DNA from: Larix sibirica
Taxonomy: Eukaryota; Streptophyta; Pinopsida; Pinales; Pinaceae
Length of the DNA stretch: 24,066 nucleotides
Direction: 5' to 3'
Assembly: GCA_004151065.3 (NCBI GenBank)
Contig: NWUY0304472331.1
Coordinates: forward strand, 1-24,066
Shown: one piece after another, positions 1 to 10,627 of the stretch
How positions within the stretch are numbered: the stretch's first letter is position 1
Layout: each line of letters opens with the position of its first letter
The notes under the pieces: generated by a model
What the model saw: the letters and a program-made list of their open reading frames with translations, nothing else
Database searches by the model: none
What the model was told of the DNA's origin: nothing
Program-made: the position numbers and the translations under genes

Positions 1-161
1 GAAGATAGGGTTAGGAGATCCGGCCAGGTTCAAATTAGAAGGGTTGGGATACTGGGCTTGGAGCTAGGCATGTTATGGCATTTGGGGGTGTTGCTGACTC
101 CACATTTAGAGGTTTCAGCATTTAACAGCTTGCACTGTTCGCACTTAGGCGCACAGCGGTC

Positions 162-506
162 TCATTCGGTAATGATTCGAAAATGTCGTAATTGAACTCG
201 AGGTCTATCGTGGAGAGAGAGGTTGTCGAGCAGACCATTTCCTGTTGGCCATTGGAGCAGCAATGCGGGGACTACTCCGTGCCGTAGGAGAGCTCTGATG
301 CCATAAGCTTGTATATTGTATTCGAAGGTATTGTATAATCTCTCTTCTCTCGCCATGTGCTTGGATGAAAGCGTCAAAGTGCTCTGGCACCCTCGTAACC
401 AATCGGTCCTCATTCGGGTCCATCGGTAATAGGTCCATCGGTGCTCATTCCAATTCGTATGGGTCCTATCGATGACTGAAAACATATCACTAGATGGAAC
501 AACCAT
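162..506 (-). other. Chance-like open frame of 114 codons
   Basis: The minus-strand ATG at 504-506 is preceded directly by an in-frame TGA. The product is basic and Trp/Arg-rich, with no motif I recognise. Its first codons lie inside the inverted repeat at 490-535, and an 11-nt direct repeat (GGTCCATCGGT at 417-427 and 432-442) sits within it. A second minus-strand frame (205-438) is open over the same region. I list it because it is among the longest open frames here, not because it is a likely gene. Confidence 0.1.
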
Positions 507-535
507 TCATCTATATATATATCTATATGAACCAG
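490..535. repeat. Inverted-repeat arm 1, with TA-rich insertion
   Basis: The reverse complement reads CTGGTTCATATAGA, then a short TA/GA stretch, then TGGTTGTTCCATCTAG. The plus-strand sequence at 1504-1537 has the same two blocks (CTGGTTCATATAGA and CTGGTTGTTCCATTTAG) joined directly. The arms differ by about 12 nt of TA-rich sequence and a few substitutions. Confidence 0.6.
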
Positions 536-537
536 GA

Positions 538-1503
538 GCTCTATAACACTACCGGGGAAGGCACGGAGTGAAAAACCAGTCATCAATATGAACTCCCAGA
601 TTTAGGAACAACCAGGGGAGTCGGTTATACAAGAATGACCGACACTGTGAGCACTGGTTATGACTGGCTCTGATCGGCTCTTTAATTGAGTGCGCCACCT
701 GGATTGAGTGTATCAACTAGCGGGAATCGGCACCTCCTGGGGATCTTATATCAGCTGACTGACAGTGACCGGTGGTAAATGAGGGTCTCCCTCTAGTCAA
801 AGCCCATCCCTGCGGCACCCTGTTCCGGTGGGATGGGGAGGTTTTATCGGCCAGCAGTGACCACGTGGGAATGAGGTTATCCCAGGTATCTATTGGCAAC
901 CGGTAATTAATATCTATAGAATAGAGCAATTTCCCAACTGTCTTTCTCTTATAAGCACCCCGAATGGATGGGGTAAATTAGCCAATAAGTTTTCCCTTTA
1001 AGCAGAGATCACGTGGAACTGTCCCGGATAGATTATAAACAGCCACCTGAACTTAATAAATATGGCTATATTATGGGATGGATGGTGAGCTTGCTGATTA
1101 GCTTGCTGGCTGGATGGCTGGACGGGAGGATGCATGGTATGGCTGCCTAGAATAATTAAGAGGGTTGCTCCTCGGCTCAAACACGTGATTTGAATCCGGA
1201 TTAGCCAACCACGGCTAGTTCAAGGTCTCCTAGGTTTCTTGGCTCAGCTTGTTACACTGGCTCTGGTCGACGCACACTCAACTCAACAAAGTGACGCTTC
1301 TGCTGTTGTTATCTGACCCATGGCCTTTTGAACATGGCTCCCCGTAATCTTCTCTGATCTTCTCTAACTGATCTTCTCCCAGCAGGCAGTTGATTCCCAG
1401 CAGTCGGACCAATCCAATATGACCACTACCGCATACGCCCCGCATGAGGAACGATACCGCTTGATACCCGGGAGCACATAGTGAGCTGCCGCTAGCCGAG
1501 ACA
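538..1503. other. Non-coding stretch between the inverted-repeat arms
   Basis: Only short open frames. GGATGGATGGTGAGCTTGCTG-type words and a duplicated AGCTTGCTG occur at about 1088-1111. GGAACAACCAGGGGAGT at 604-620 is loosely related to the CCCCGG-containing sequence near arm 2. Confidence 0.6.
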
Positions 1504-1537
1504 CTGGTTCATATAGACGACTGGTTGTTCCATTTAG
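1504..1537. repeat. Inverted-repeat arm 2
   Basis: Partner of 490-535, lacking the TA-rich insertion. Together the arms flank about 970 bp of non-coding DNA. Confidence 0.6.
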
Positions 1538-1568
1538 ACTCCCCCGGTATAGAGCTGACTCCCCCGGT
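1537..1568 (+). repeat. Two-copy 12-nt direct repeat, period 20
   Basis: GACTCCCCCGGT occurs at 1537-1548 and 1557-1568. Confidence 0.6.
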
Positions 1569-1647
1569 TCCAGAATGATGGAGGGAAATGCAATAAGGCA
1601 GCTGGTGCGAGATGAGGAGGGGCGCTACAAGAAGGATGCGAGGATCA

Positions 1648-1783
1648 ATAAGCGAGGTTCCATAGGGCAGGTTACATAAGCGAGGGTCGATACAGCTGGT
1701 TCGATACGGCTGGTTTTATATGTCGCGATAAGCGAGGGTCATCAATAAGGGGAGGTGCAATAATCAATAAGGGGGGTGCAATA
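1648..1783 (+). repeat. Degenerate repeat cluster with a 22/21-nt tandem pair
   Basis: The word ATAAGCGAGG recurs at about 1648, 1677 and 1729. At 1741-1762 and 1763-1783 two adjacent units, ATCAATAAGG followed by a G-run and GTGCAATA, differ by one missing base. Nearby GATACAGCTGGTTC and GATACGGCTGGTT form another small pair. Confidence 0.6.
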
Positions 1784-1800
1784 AGCCAGCGTCGTTAAGG

Positions 1801-2640
1801 CTGGGTCGACCAGGAGGCGTACACTAGCAAGGTGCCATAACGTCGTAAACCCGTATCGATTAAGCTGGGGCGATAACGAAGGGATGCTCATATTTTTGAA
1901 CCTCGCTAAGGGTTAGTTCTGTTTTTGCTCCCACACCTTAGGAGTAAAGGGCAGGGGACTGGAAGGGATGTGTGGGATGAGCTTTCGACCGGACTGGCTG
2001 ATGGTGAGGGGGCGTTCAATAGCGGACTGGGACTGGCTATGGCGACCACTGGCTACTGGCTCTCCTTGCCCCTCTCAACTGGCCCTCAATCAAATCACTC
2101 ACTCACTCTGTCGGGTCTGTTTCGATCCGTCCGTAGTCCCCGCTCTGTATCTGTTGGCAATCCAATAAATCTCAATCTCTTCAGCCCAACCCAGCCAAGT
2201 AGCCAAGCCAAGTAGCCCCGCTCAGCAGCCCGGGAGCCAAGCCCAGACATATCATCCATTCGCACACAGCCATTCAAATAAAAGCCCGCATCATCCATTC
2301 AAACACTCCATTCACTCGCTATAGTTGATTCGCCACTAAAAGCAAAAAGAGTGAATGAAGAAGGAAGTAAGCACTAAAGAAGGGCCGGCATACCCCACAC
2401 AAAGATGTGTACCATCCATCCCTCTCTTTTTTGGTCTTATTAGCTTAGCCGGACCTTATTTTATTGGCCTTATTATATTAGCCACCTTATTAGTTAGCCT
2501 TACAGGACCTTACTTAGCTCTAGAATATGCCTAAGCAGTCAAGAACATCCCCAGCATGCCGGAAGTAAATAATCTCTGCCAGCCTGCAAGCAAGAAAATA
2601 TATGTGCTGGAAGGGATAAAGAAGGGGAGCTCAGATCCTA
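1801..2640. other. Non-coding stretch
   Basis: A 96-codon plus-strand frame (1925-2215) is overlapped by other open frames and has no recognisable motif. From about 2436 to 2520 a loose ladder of CCTTATT and ATTAGCC words is seen. Confidence 0.55.
2193..2217 (+). repeat. AGCCAAGTAGCC tandem pair, period 13
   Basis: The 12-mer is at 2193-2204 and 2206-2217. Just downstream ATCATCCATTC appears at about 2251 and again at 2290. Confidence 0.6.
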
Positions 2641-2684
2641 GGCAGGATTCCATTATATATGTATGTGTTTCCTGACCAGATACG

Positions 2685-2701
2685 CCTGCCTATCAGGCAG
2701 G
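2685..2701. other. Perfect 7-bp hairpin
   Basis: CCTGCCT (2685-2691), loop ATC, AGGCAGG (2695-2701). A GC-rich stem with a three-base loop; no coding region adjoins it. Confidence 0.55.
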
Positions 2702-3002
2702 TAGGTCCTGAAAGTCAACCTATCACCCGAGTTAGGCGAAGGAAGGAAAGTCCAGGTTCTTGTTTGTTGCTTTTTTGTTGCTACTTATTCAGAGAAAGAA
2801 TCGGAATCGGGAGGTAAGGTTTCGCTCTTAAGTATTTTTAAAAGGTAAAGCCCTCGGTTATAGATAGAGAGCACCATAGAGAGTTCGGAGGGTCTATTCC
2901 ATACGTCATATGAAGATCGATACAATCTCCGCTGTTTGCTGCGTCTGTGGGGAGAGGAGCTCTTAAAAACAACCATGCTTTTATCTATCCAATTCTATCT
3001 TG

Positions 3003-3086
3003 TCTGGATGATGAGCCACACGGGAGAGGGAGGACGTAGGGACTCTTCTGGATGATAAGCCACACAGGAGAGGGAAAACATAGGGA
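3003..3086 (+). repeat. 40-nt direct duplication, period 44, differing only by G-to-A changes
   Basis: Copy 1 at 3003-3042 and copy 2 at 3047-3086 both start TCTGGATGAT and end TAGGGA. They match at 35 of 40 positions, and all five differences are G in copy 1 and A in copy 2. Confidence 0.75.
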
Positions 3087-3209
3087 GCATGGCTTGCCTC
3101 TTTAAAAAGGTTTAACTCCCCTTATATCCCAAAAGCGAGGATTATGGAGAGCGGTGGAGAAACGAACTGCGGAAAACAGCCCAGATTGAATTGACAGATC
3201 AAGCCCAGT

Positions 3210-3236
3210 CACTATAAAAAGTGATATAATATAGTG
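3210..3236. other. Inverted repeat, 7-bp arms
   Basis: CACTATA (3210-3216) and TATAGTG (3230-3236) are separated by 13 AT-rich bases. Confidence 0.4.
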
Positions 3237-3344
3237 CCCCTTTTCAAGTTCCGGTGCCTATATCTAAGCTGTTATCCCCCGGGTATAAAAAGCTCGCGGT
3301 CAGCAGTTGCCCCTCGATAGATGGATTTCCGTACCAATAACTTT

Positions 3345-3359
3345 AGATGCGGCGCATCT
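3345..3359. other. 15-bp near-perfect palindrome
   Basis: AGATGCG (3345-3351), a central G, then CGCATCT (3353-3359). It could extrude as a cruciform or be a protein site; no context supports either role. Confidence 0.4.
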
Positions 3360-4077
3360 GTTCGATCAGATGGAAACCCGGGATCCTCACCTATAGTAAG
3401 TCAATCCGCGTCGATTGATTCGTTTAGATAGATCTTTAGGGGGAATCAACATAAGATAAGAGAGGGCCTATAATATAAGGGCTGCGCATCTGGAGAGGGG
3501 CTTTTATCGATAAGATCGGCTGCCTCCACCCCTTTTTAAATAGAGGGCAGATGCTTCTTTTCAAATAGAGGGGTACTCACAGGCAAGGCTCATTCATAGG
3601 TCATAGGGAGGCAGTAGGTAAAAGCGAGCGTAGCGAAGGGTCCTTTCAGGCGGTAAGGTCCTGCCCACCCAGTAAGGTCCATCCTGGGTTGACTTTGCGT
3701 TAGAAGGTAAGGATGGAATATGGAAACAATCTTTCAGGAAGTACACCTTCGGCCGGCTCAAACAAGGCAGTAACAACCTCTGTATTAGGGATATATTGAG
3801 TTTATGGCCTTAGAATGCTTCTGACTGCCTTTATGATGGGCTCTGGGCTACCCTGCCACAAACCTGTTTCCGTGCATTTAAATGCGGAGGTTTTCAAAAG
3901 AACAACCAGCAGTTCCATCTAGATCGATTCTAGACCATATATCGTAGGGCAAGGCAGGGATAATAGCCTACCCCCGCTACTGGATTTCGATATCTAACTG
4001 GATCCGCCTCTGCGATCCTCACTTCTAGCTCTGCAATTTGAACTCCAACTGGCCTGCTACAGTCTATATTGCCTCTG

Positions 4078-4985
4078 ATGCCTTTTTACTATGCCCTTGG
4101 TGTTTTCTCTGCCTTTCCTGCTGCAACTATTGCTGAGTCAACGGCTAAACTGCTGAACCGACAGAATTACAGGATCAAAAGCTGAACCAACTATTGCTGA
4201 ATCAACTGCTTAATTAACAGCATCAACAGATGAAACAACTGCTAAGCCCGGTGCTGGGTAAACTACTGGATCACCTTAATCAAGGACGGCATAAACTGCT
4301 GAATCTACTGAATCCACTGCTACTGAAGCAACTGCTCTTACCTCCCTAGCAGCTCCCACCTATGCCTTTGCCCTTGCTGGTGGTGGATCTTGTCTATAGA
4401 CGTAATCATCAACTTAAAGCTCTGCTATTGATTGGTGCTGCTACGTGTACTAAACTACCCTTGCTTACGCTGCACCTAGCTCTGCTGCTGGATATACTGG
4501 TACTGCAATTGATCTGGATAATGAAACTAGTAGGCTTTCTATGTACCAAAACCCTCCACAGGCTATGCTACTGATGGTAGTGCTATATCTACTTACTATG
4601 GGTATGGATCAAGGTAAACAACTAGCTCTGCTGCTGGGTAGCGATCTGGCTATGCTGGAAGGTATCCTGGTAAAGGTAGTGGCGGATAAGCTAGTGGTGA
4701 AAATGCTGCTGCTGGTTCAAAAGTAGGTACTGCAACCCTTGCTTCTGGATCAACAGATAGTTTATGCACGGTGCTGGGTCTTATACTGAACCAACCGATG
4801 CTTCTGCAGGTGGTGCTTACTTAGTATTTACTACCGGTGGATATGCTGCTGGTACTGGTAGTGGTTCTGGAGAAGCAAAGACAGGAAGGTATACCGATGA
4901 AGATTGTAGTGGGTATACTGCTAGTGCTGCTTATGGAACAACTGCTCTTGGAATTGATCCTGCTGGTTCGACTAGTGCCTATTAA
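4078..4985 (+). pseudogene. Decayed Ser/Thr/Ala/Gly-rich repetitive protein gene (family unknown)
   Basis: I do not recognise the family. ATG at 4078 opens a frame starting MPFYYALGVFSAFPAATIA, which looks like a signal peptide with a hydrophobic core and small residues before a possible cleavage point. It continues with Glu/Ser/Thr/Ala-rich sequence. Composition then carries through three frame changes: near 4160-4184, near 4556-4561 and near 4762. In-frame stops include 4211, 4259, 4277, 4292, 4615, 4639 and 4687. The middle part (4469-4760) is rich in Gly-Tyr-Ala and Gly-Ser-Ala, and the last part (4764-4985, stop TAA) in Gly/Thr/Ser, containing TTALGIDPAG. Biased composition that survives frame changes suggests a former coding repeat. 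The alternative is slippage of degenerate GCT/ACT/GGT triplets that never coded. A similar relic lies on the minus strand at 11870-12598. Confidence 0.45.
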
Positions 4986-5518
4986 AATAATTTATTTAAG
5001 ATGGGAAGATAGAAGGATTCATCGGATCCATCAAAATGAAGTTTTTAATAAATCAAAATATAAAATGATAAGGTCTGACATGGGTTGATCCCCCATTGGA
5101 CGGGAAGGGGAAACGACGGACTCACTCACTATTTTTGACCTCATCAGTAGTCTCGCTCCATCCTCCTCTCATAGATAATTATCCTTCCAACCTCATTATG
5201 GCGAAGTAGGTTCTCCAATCAACCAACCACTAGGTAAACAGGAAATGACATAGTTCAGGAATCATAATCTCATTTTAAGATCTATGATAGTGGTCTGCTG
5301 CACCTATGCATGTGCAGCAGTTTCGGTTGAACTTCATCATAATCACCTATTGGTCGGTTTAACCTACCTCGCGGATTAGTAGAGTCGAGCTTATAACTTC
5401 CTAGTGTAGAAATCATTAGCATTTACATCTGGCGTGGACCCGACAGCATAAACTAATTAAGAATTAAGATTGCACTACGGACGGACAAGTTAAATCCAGT
5501 TACTTAATGGAGTGATAA
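4986..5518. other. Non-coding stretch after the plus-strand relic
   Basis: It holds the strong hairpin at 5295-5320 and otherwise no gene-like frame. Confidence 0.6.
5295..5320. other. Strong 9-bp hairpin
   Basis: CTGCTGCAC (5295-5303) pairs perfectly with GTGCAGCAG (5312-5320) around the loop CTATGCAT. It lies about 310 bp after the stop of the relic at 4078-4985. Stem-loops stabilise transcript 3' ends in organelles, but no transcript is known here. Confidence 0.6.
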
Positions 5519-5556
5519 GTACGAGGGAAGCAACCGAAGGGTCGTCTCCATGCGAG
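5519..5556 (+). repeat. Dispersed repeat family, member A
   Basis: It begins GTACGAGG and contains AAGGGTCGT and ATGCGAG, in the same order as 14096-14132, with one gap and several substitutions. Member B at 5643-5685 (TGGCAAGGACG, then TCTATGC and ATCTCATATATC) follows about 90 bp later. Confidence 0.45.
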
Positions 5557-5880
5557 CTCATATATCAATGTGTGACTGGAGATATCTAAAAAGGGCCTTT
5601 TCTCCTAGTTATAAGGAATAAGGTGGAATGTTGTACTCGCCATGGCAAGGACGTCTCTATGCAATATCTCATATATCTATGTATTAATTGATGACACACT
5701 ACACTGGTGGTGGCTAACCGGCTAGCAATGACAACCTTATGGTGGGACACTTATTGGAAATGATTTACTTTACTATTTCCAACCACTTATGGAAAAACCC
5801 ATATATGTATTTGATATCATATTCAGAAAGACCAGTGAAAAGGTTAGGACATATAGTATTATATATTCAAAATTCTATGT

Positions 5881-5897
5881 TGGCAAGGACGGAGGGC
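5881..5897 (+). repeat. 17-nt exact dispersed repeat, copy 1
   Basis: TGGCAAGGACGGAGGGC is identical to 13523-13539. The first 11 bases also occur at 5643-5653. Confidence 0.6.
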
Positions 5898-6170
5898 TCG
5901 CCCGACCAAAGAAGGAAACATATCGAGGCGATGATTCGCGTATATATTGGAACTCTGGTGATAGGATTTTATTTCACTATTGTTATGACACTATCACTAA
6001 GAGTTGTTGAACCTGGTCTCTATCGGTAGGTAGTGGGAGATAACATCCCAATATAAAACCCTATTATTTATTGGTTATACCCTGGTTGGTTTTTAAACCT
6101 CATGGTGATGCCCTATAAATTAGTGTTCCTCCTATACTATAATAACTCCATATAGATGCAGACAACCGGC

Positions 6171-6212
6171 AGTATAAAGTGCTTTTTTCCATGGAACTGA
6201 CTGCTTTATACT
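6171..6212. other. Inverted repeat, 9-bp perfect arms
   Basis: AGTATAAAG (6171-6179) and CTTTATACT (6204-6212) flank a 24-base loop that contains a T6 run. Confidence 0.5.
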
Positions 6213-6320
6213 AAGGCAATAGAACCTACTCTAAGGATTTAGGGGGATTACCCTATGAGTGGTCGAACCAGAGCTACACGAGTCAACTTAAGACGCCAGA
6301 AGCATAGGTCACACCAAGCC

Positions 6321-6401
6321 ATGAGCCAGTCAACCTTTAGCCTTGAAACAGAAGCCTTTCAACTTATATTATGAGCCAGAACCTTGAAACAGAGGCCTTC
6401 A
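6321..6401 (+). repeat. Two-copy direct repeat
   Basis: ATGAGCCAG occurs at 6321 and 6371. It is followed by CCTTGAAACAGAAGCCTT (6341-6358) in copy 1 and the same word with one G (6382-6399) in copy 2. Copy 2 lacks about 9 bases between the two blocks. Confidence 0.65.
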
Positions 6402-6510
6402 GCCCACCGCAACACACTATATCTACCAAAAACATAAAACAAATTATGATTTACTACGCGTTTTATATACGTCGAGTCACTATTTGAGATCATACACTAA
6501 GGAAGGGGTC

Positions 6511-6735
6511 TTCAGGGAGGGGACAGATAGAGACTTTCAGGGAGGAGGTTATTTTTAGTTTCAGCGTGAGGTGCAATCATTCCCCTAACTCAACCATTGA
6601 AGCCAAGTCCACCAAGGCACCAACAAATAGACCAGACCTAATCAGGTAGAAGGAACTAGAGCTATTCAGGGAGGGGAGGTTGTTGGTTGAGCCAACCCAC
6701 CAGCAGCCCAGTCGGTTTACACAGGGAGGGTACTA
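6511..6735 (+). repeat. Purine-rich CAGGGAGG repeat cluster
   Basis: TTCAGGGAGG recurs at 6511, 6536 and 6665, and ACAGGGAGGG appears near 6720. The plus strand is G-rich here. Confidence 0.5.
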
Positions 6736-7777
6736 ATTACTGGGAAGAAAGGGGCCTTATCCATAACCTATACTTCGTGCATGACACCTTATATTACATG
6801 ATCTACTTGGTGCTTGAAGCTCCAGTACGTGACCAGTTGGACGTGACCAGGAAGGTGGTGATTCGATGTGCAGGAGGAACAGTTCTCTTTCCCACGTGCC
6901 CCGTTAGTTATATTAGTTAGTGATTAAGTCATTCACAATAGCAACCCAGTTGTTCGACGTTACCTGTTTAGATTCCACGTCACAGAAGAGCATGGTTGTG
7001 TTCGTGCTTTACCAGTTGCAGTACAACCAGGATAGTTTTTATACGTGCTGTTCTCGATTGGAAGCAGGTGATTCTCCATGTAACCGCCGGAAAATAGAAT
7101 AGCCAGTTCGCCCAGAGCGCCACGAGATCCTTGTTTATAGCTGCTAGTCGATCCTAGAGTTGATGCCGGTCAATGCCTTTGGATTTTTTGGAACCGATAG
7201 AGCTTTTCTTCTTGGAAGATTTCGTTTTGAAACCGATGAATAACCATGCTAAGTACTATCCTGCTTTTGGGGGCAATGGCACTTCCTTTATGGCACCTTC
7301 TTTTGATAGGTCAAATCCTATTTCTAACCCGGGCAGTCCCACCAATAGGGTAGGTCAATGGTGATATTGTAAGAATAAGGCTTCCTAACAGATTAGATTA
7401 TTCGGAGACGATACGATAACTCTGACGATATCAATGTATTTACCAGACCAGAATACAAAGGTCGAACACGTTGTCGATTCATTCCCTCAATATTTGATTA
7501 GGATGTATGCCTAAAATAAGTATAAATGGGTAACCCCACAACAAGCCAAGCACAATGACCAGGATCATTTCCATCAGCATATATTATTACCACCAGTCAT
7601 TTTATCATTTTCACTGCCCTCTTTTAGGAATTATTGCCAGAAGATCACGAGGAGGTAGGCACTATTATTACTAGTGGGGCTGCCTACTTGCTTTACTTAA
7701 GTAAGGGGGATTGCTCAAAAACATAAATGTATCGCTGTTTTTTGCGCGTCATGCATGCCCCTCTCCCATACGGTCAA
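6736..7777. other. Non-coding stretch
   Basis: ACGTGACCAG is repeated at about 6827 and 6842. Short frames at 6687-6920 and 6920-7102 (GTG start) adjoin, but neither has a recognisable motif. Nothing else seen. Confidence 0.5.
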
Positions 7778-7793
7778 GAGCGCTTAAGCGCTC
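7778..7793. other. Perfect 16-bp palindrome
   Basis: GAGCGCTTAAGCGCTC. The flanking CAAG and CTTG could extend pairing across a short bulge. Confidence 0.5.
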
Positions 7794-8106
7794 CCCTTGG
7801 GTTCTATGTGAGTTATCCTTCCGCTCCTCATCATACGACGGATGCTATCTTTATATTCTAGCAATGATTATCATATCACCATGACGAATATAATACCTCC
7901 CTTTGGTCAAGCAAGCTTTTCCTTCTAAGCTTTTTTATAAATAAAGTGTATGTAGGTATAATTATAAGAATGTATAAGTTTTAAGGTAGCAAATAAATCA
8001 TAATAATTTAGTTAGTAAGTATTAATAAAGGTAAGGTAGGTAGGAAGAACTCTTTTGTAAGGTAGCAATAATTACTATTTCGCTATAGATATGAACAACA
8101 GAGAGG

Positions 8107-8240
8107 AGCCTATAACTAACTAACAACTAACATACCCTCTAACTACATAACATAGCCTCATACCTAGGCCTCATACTCAGTCCTAACTGAAACCTCAGAC
8201 TTAAATACAGCCTATAACCTAGGTAGGCCTCAGACTTACA
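8107..8240 (+). repeat. Degenerate CCTCA/CCTATAAC repeat ladder
   Basis: AGCCTATAAC occurs at 8107 and 8209, CCTCAGACTTA at 8193 and 8228, and AGGCCTCA at about 8166 and 8226. The units are too diverged to set a clean period. Confidence 0.45.
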
Positions 8241-9404
8241 CTAAACAAGCTATCACTCTAACAGTATAAGCTATAACTACATTAAGAAAGAGAAACAGGT
8301 GCTATAGGAAGAATAATATTAATTGTATCCATTTATTTATTTCTTTTTTAATAAAATAAAATAAACAGCCAATACCCTCAATGTTAGGTTTCCTTTTAAC
8401 ATACCGTATGCAGAAAATATTCCAACTGTTAACAAATAAGAAAGACTGGATTTCCCATTGACACTTGCTGGATTAGGTCTTTTTGTAGAACTATAGCAGC
8501 TATTCCTCACCTCAAGGAAGGTTCAGTTCATTAACAATTCTTTATCATAATATTCCTAAATAGCCAGCACCACCACTTTGAAAAAGAGTAAATACAAAGA
8601 ATTTATAGTAGTAGGGCGCAGAGACAAGGGAGGGATTAGAAGTAGGGCATGAGTTCCATCATCGCGGTAATTCATCCAAGCAGGGCCAACCACTGGATGG
8701 AGACTCTTGAACATTGAGGATCGGAGGAACCAACAACCACTTTTATCTTCTGCTGCATGGTAGAGCATGGCATGGAGAAGCTACTTGTTAGTACTTTTTA
8801 TATCTTTTCGGAAGAGCCACTACTTTTTAGGTATGCTCTTCCAGGCTGATAACAGAAAGTATCCATCGCACAGATCACAAATCACTACCAGGAGAGACTT
8901 AGTCTATTACCATATATAAGCACTACTCCTTACCTACCAGAAGTGACTGACACAATAAACTCAACAAGAATACCTAAAACTGGTACCCTGCTATTACCCA
9001 ATCCGGAGCAGGCCTTTTTATGCTTATTTAATTCATAAGTGGCATAGAACTCGCACACCCTGGATACAACATAATTCATGCATGAGGGAATAACACCGAC
9101 AATACCATCTATTTACAGCCTTACCTCCTACATATATTTATAACAGCAGCCTAGGATCTCTTCTATCTATCCCAGGGAGCCATAACCATAACCTTACCTC
9201 CTTATTACTCTTTCCCTTATGATCACTAGGGAATCAAGCAGAGATATAATGCATGCCGCCCCTCCCTACAGAAAGGTGTTTCATTTTTCATTACCATAAA
9301 GATGTTTCTCCTTCAGAGTCACGAGGGATCAGGAATGAATAGGATACCCATTTATAATAGTCCCTTAGCATAGGAATGAATAAGAGTCCCAACGGTAGGA
9401 ATTG
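8241..9404. other. AT-rich non-coding stretch
   Basis: AT-rich, stop-dense, with A/T runs near 8330-8365. AGGAATGAATA occurs at about 9330 and 9371. No gene-like frame apart from a 70-codon minus-strand one at 8556-8768. Confidence 0.6.
8810..8842. other. Inverted repeat, 8-bp arms
   Basis: GGAAGAGC (8810-8817) and GCTCTTCC (8835-8842) pair perfectly around a 17-base loop with a T5 run. Confidence 0.45.
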
Positions 9405-9439
9405 TATTTATGTGATCCTTTTCTATTTATGTGATCCTT
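9405..9439 (+). repeat. 16-nt exact tandem repeat, period 19
   Basis: TATTTATGTGATCCTT is at 9405-9420 and 9424-9439. Confidence 0.7.
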
Positions 9440-10309
9440 GTAGATTAGACGTGTTTATAAATAATAATTATGATTTTGTAGCGAGGGAGTAGGGATTCTA
9501 ATTATGATATTTCACAAATTCTAGATAGGAAGATAACTTTATATAATGGATATTGTTTAGTATTAAAGGTAGGAAGAATAAATATATACTTGCTTGCTAG
9601 GGAAAAAGAACCAACCCATTACATCAAGATTATTGTGTGAAAACAGTTTCAAAACAGAAATAGGAAAAGTTCTGTTAGGTGTTCTTAGTAGTAGCCTAAA
9701 ACTAACGGCTTAATTACCTATACACTGTACTTGAGTTAAGATCATCATGGATGGGTCGGTGGGTGAGTTTAGATTCGGCAGCAGTATAAAAAGAAATGGG
9801 ATGGCTTAGATTAAACACCCAACACTGTAACTCACTATGCATCGTATATAATGCATAAGTAACCAGTAGTTAGTAGTCAGATCTAGACCAACCATTCTAT
9901 GATCAGCAGAACTGAAGCAACAACCGTCTCCAAACCAAAATAAACTCAAGATAGATGTAAATAGTGCCACACCTACCGACTGAGGTATACCTATTGAGCC
10001 CTTAACCTTTTCACATCTCCACGCGTCAGTCCATAAAGAAGATCAAACCATCAAGACCAAAAGCGTAAAGATGCTCATTAACCTACGCCCTCCATCCGCT
10101 GCCTCTGCTTGGCCATAGTTCCATCATTTCTTTCGCACTCTGATAGGCTTGATATTTGAAGAAGGAGAGCTGCTTATGTTTCTAATTACTTACCCGCTCG
10201 CTGTAGCGTTGAGCCCTGCGGACCTCTCACACACAATGAAATGGAAACCTTCTTTTTCCATTTTCCAAAAGACAGCAGCTTACACAGAAGGGCCAGGGAC
10301 GCTCAGAAT
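9440..10309. other. Non-coding stretch
   Basis: No repeat or gene-like frame of note before the purine tract. CATAAGTA at 9854 resembles a plant mitochondrial promoter core but stands alone. Confidence 0.55.
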
Positions 10310-10372
10310 GGAGGAGGGAGAGGAGCAGGGGGAGAGCCCTCGAGTTGAAGACGGGAGGAAGGATCCAGAGCT
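10310..10372 (+). repeat. Purine-rich tract
   Basis: GGAGGAGGGAGAGGAGCAGG and the following G-run contain enough G-runs for a weak G-quadruplex on the plus strand. It lies inside a 79-codon plus-strand frame (10149-10388) that it makes Glu/Gly-rich; I do not consider that frame a gene. Confidence 0.4.
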
Positions 10373-10627
10373 AGCACACACCACCTAGAAACGCTGAGCA
10401 CAATACAAAACTAGACCCAAAATCAAATTCCGATACAATGCCGAAGACATCAACTCTTGTATGACTAGTAGAAATGGCATGAAGCATCGAGTATCGGCAT
10501 CGACTATTGGATAACCAGGATCGGGTGATCAACACCTGGCTGGCAAGTGGCAATCCCGGGATACTAGCTTTGGCATTCCCCTATCCGTTGGAAACATCGT
10601 GAAATTCCATTTTATTAAAAACTTGAA

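Larger units (their letters stand above)
2702..4077. other. Non-coding stretch
   Basis: Apart from the listed repeats and hairpins, it holds TTTTAAATAGAGGG/TTTTCAAATAGAGGG near 3535-3572 and recurring GTAAGGTCC words at 3652-3690. No frame exceeds 63 codons. Confidence 0.6.
5557..6320. other. Non-coding stretch with repeat-family members
   Basis: A 96-codon frame (5739-6029) overlaps another open frame and the 17-nt repeat at 5881. The shared repeat at 13523 has its own, different open frames, so neither is convincing. Confidence 0.5.

Noticed and set aside
1180-1260. GATTTGAATCCGGATT, like a tRNA T-loop
   Set aside because: No cloverleaf could be drawn around it on either strand.
1925-2215. 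96-codon plus-strand frame
   Set aside because: Overlapped by open frames on both strands, contains a short tandem repeat at its end, and has no recognisable domain.
9034-9041. CATAAGTG after an AT-rich stretch; also CATAAGTA at 9854-9861 and 11323-11330, like a plant mitochondrial promoter core
   Set aside because: The motif is short and expected by chance several times in 24 kb, and no gene or RNA lies downstream.
10149-10388. 79-codon plus-strand frame with a Glu/Gly-rich tail
   Set aside because: The tail comes from a purine-rich tract, and the rest matches no plant mitochondrial protein that I recall.
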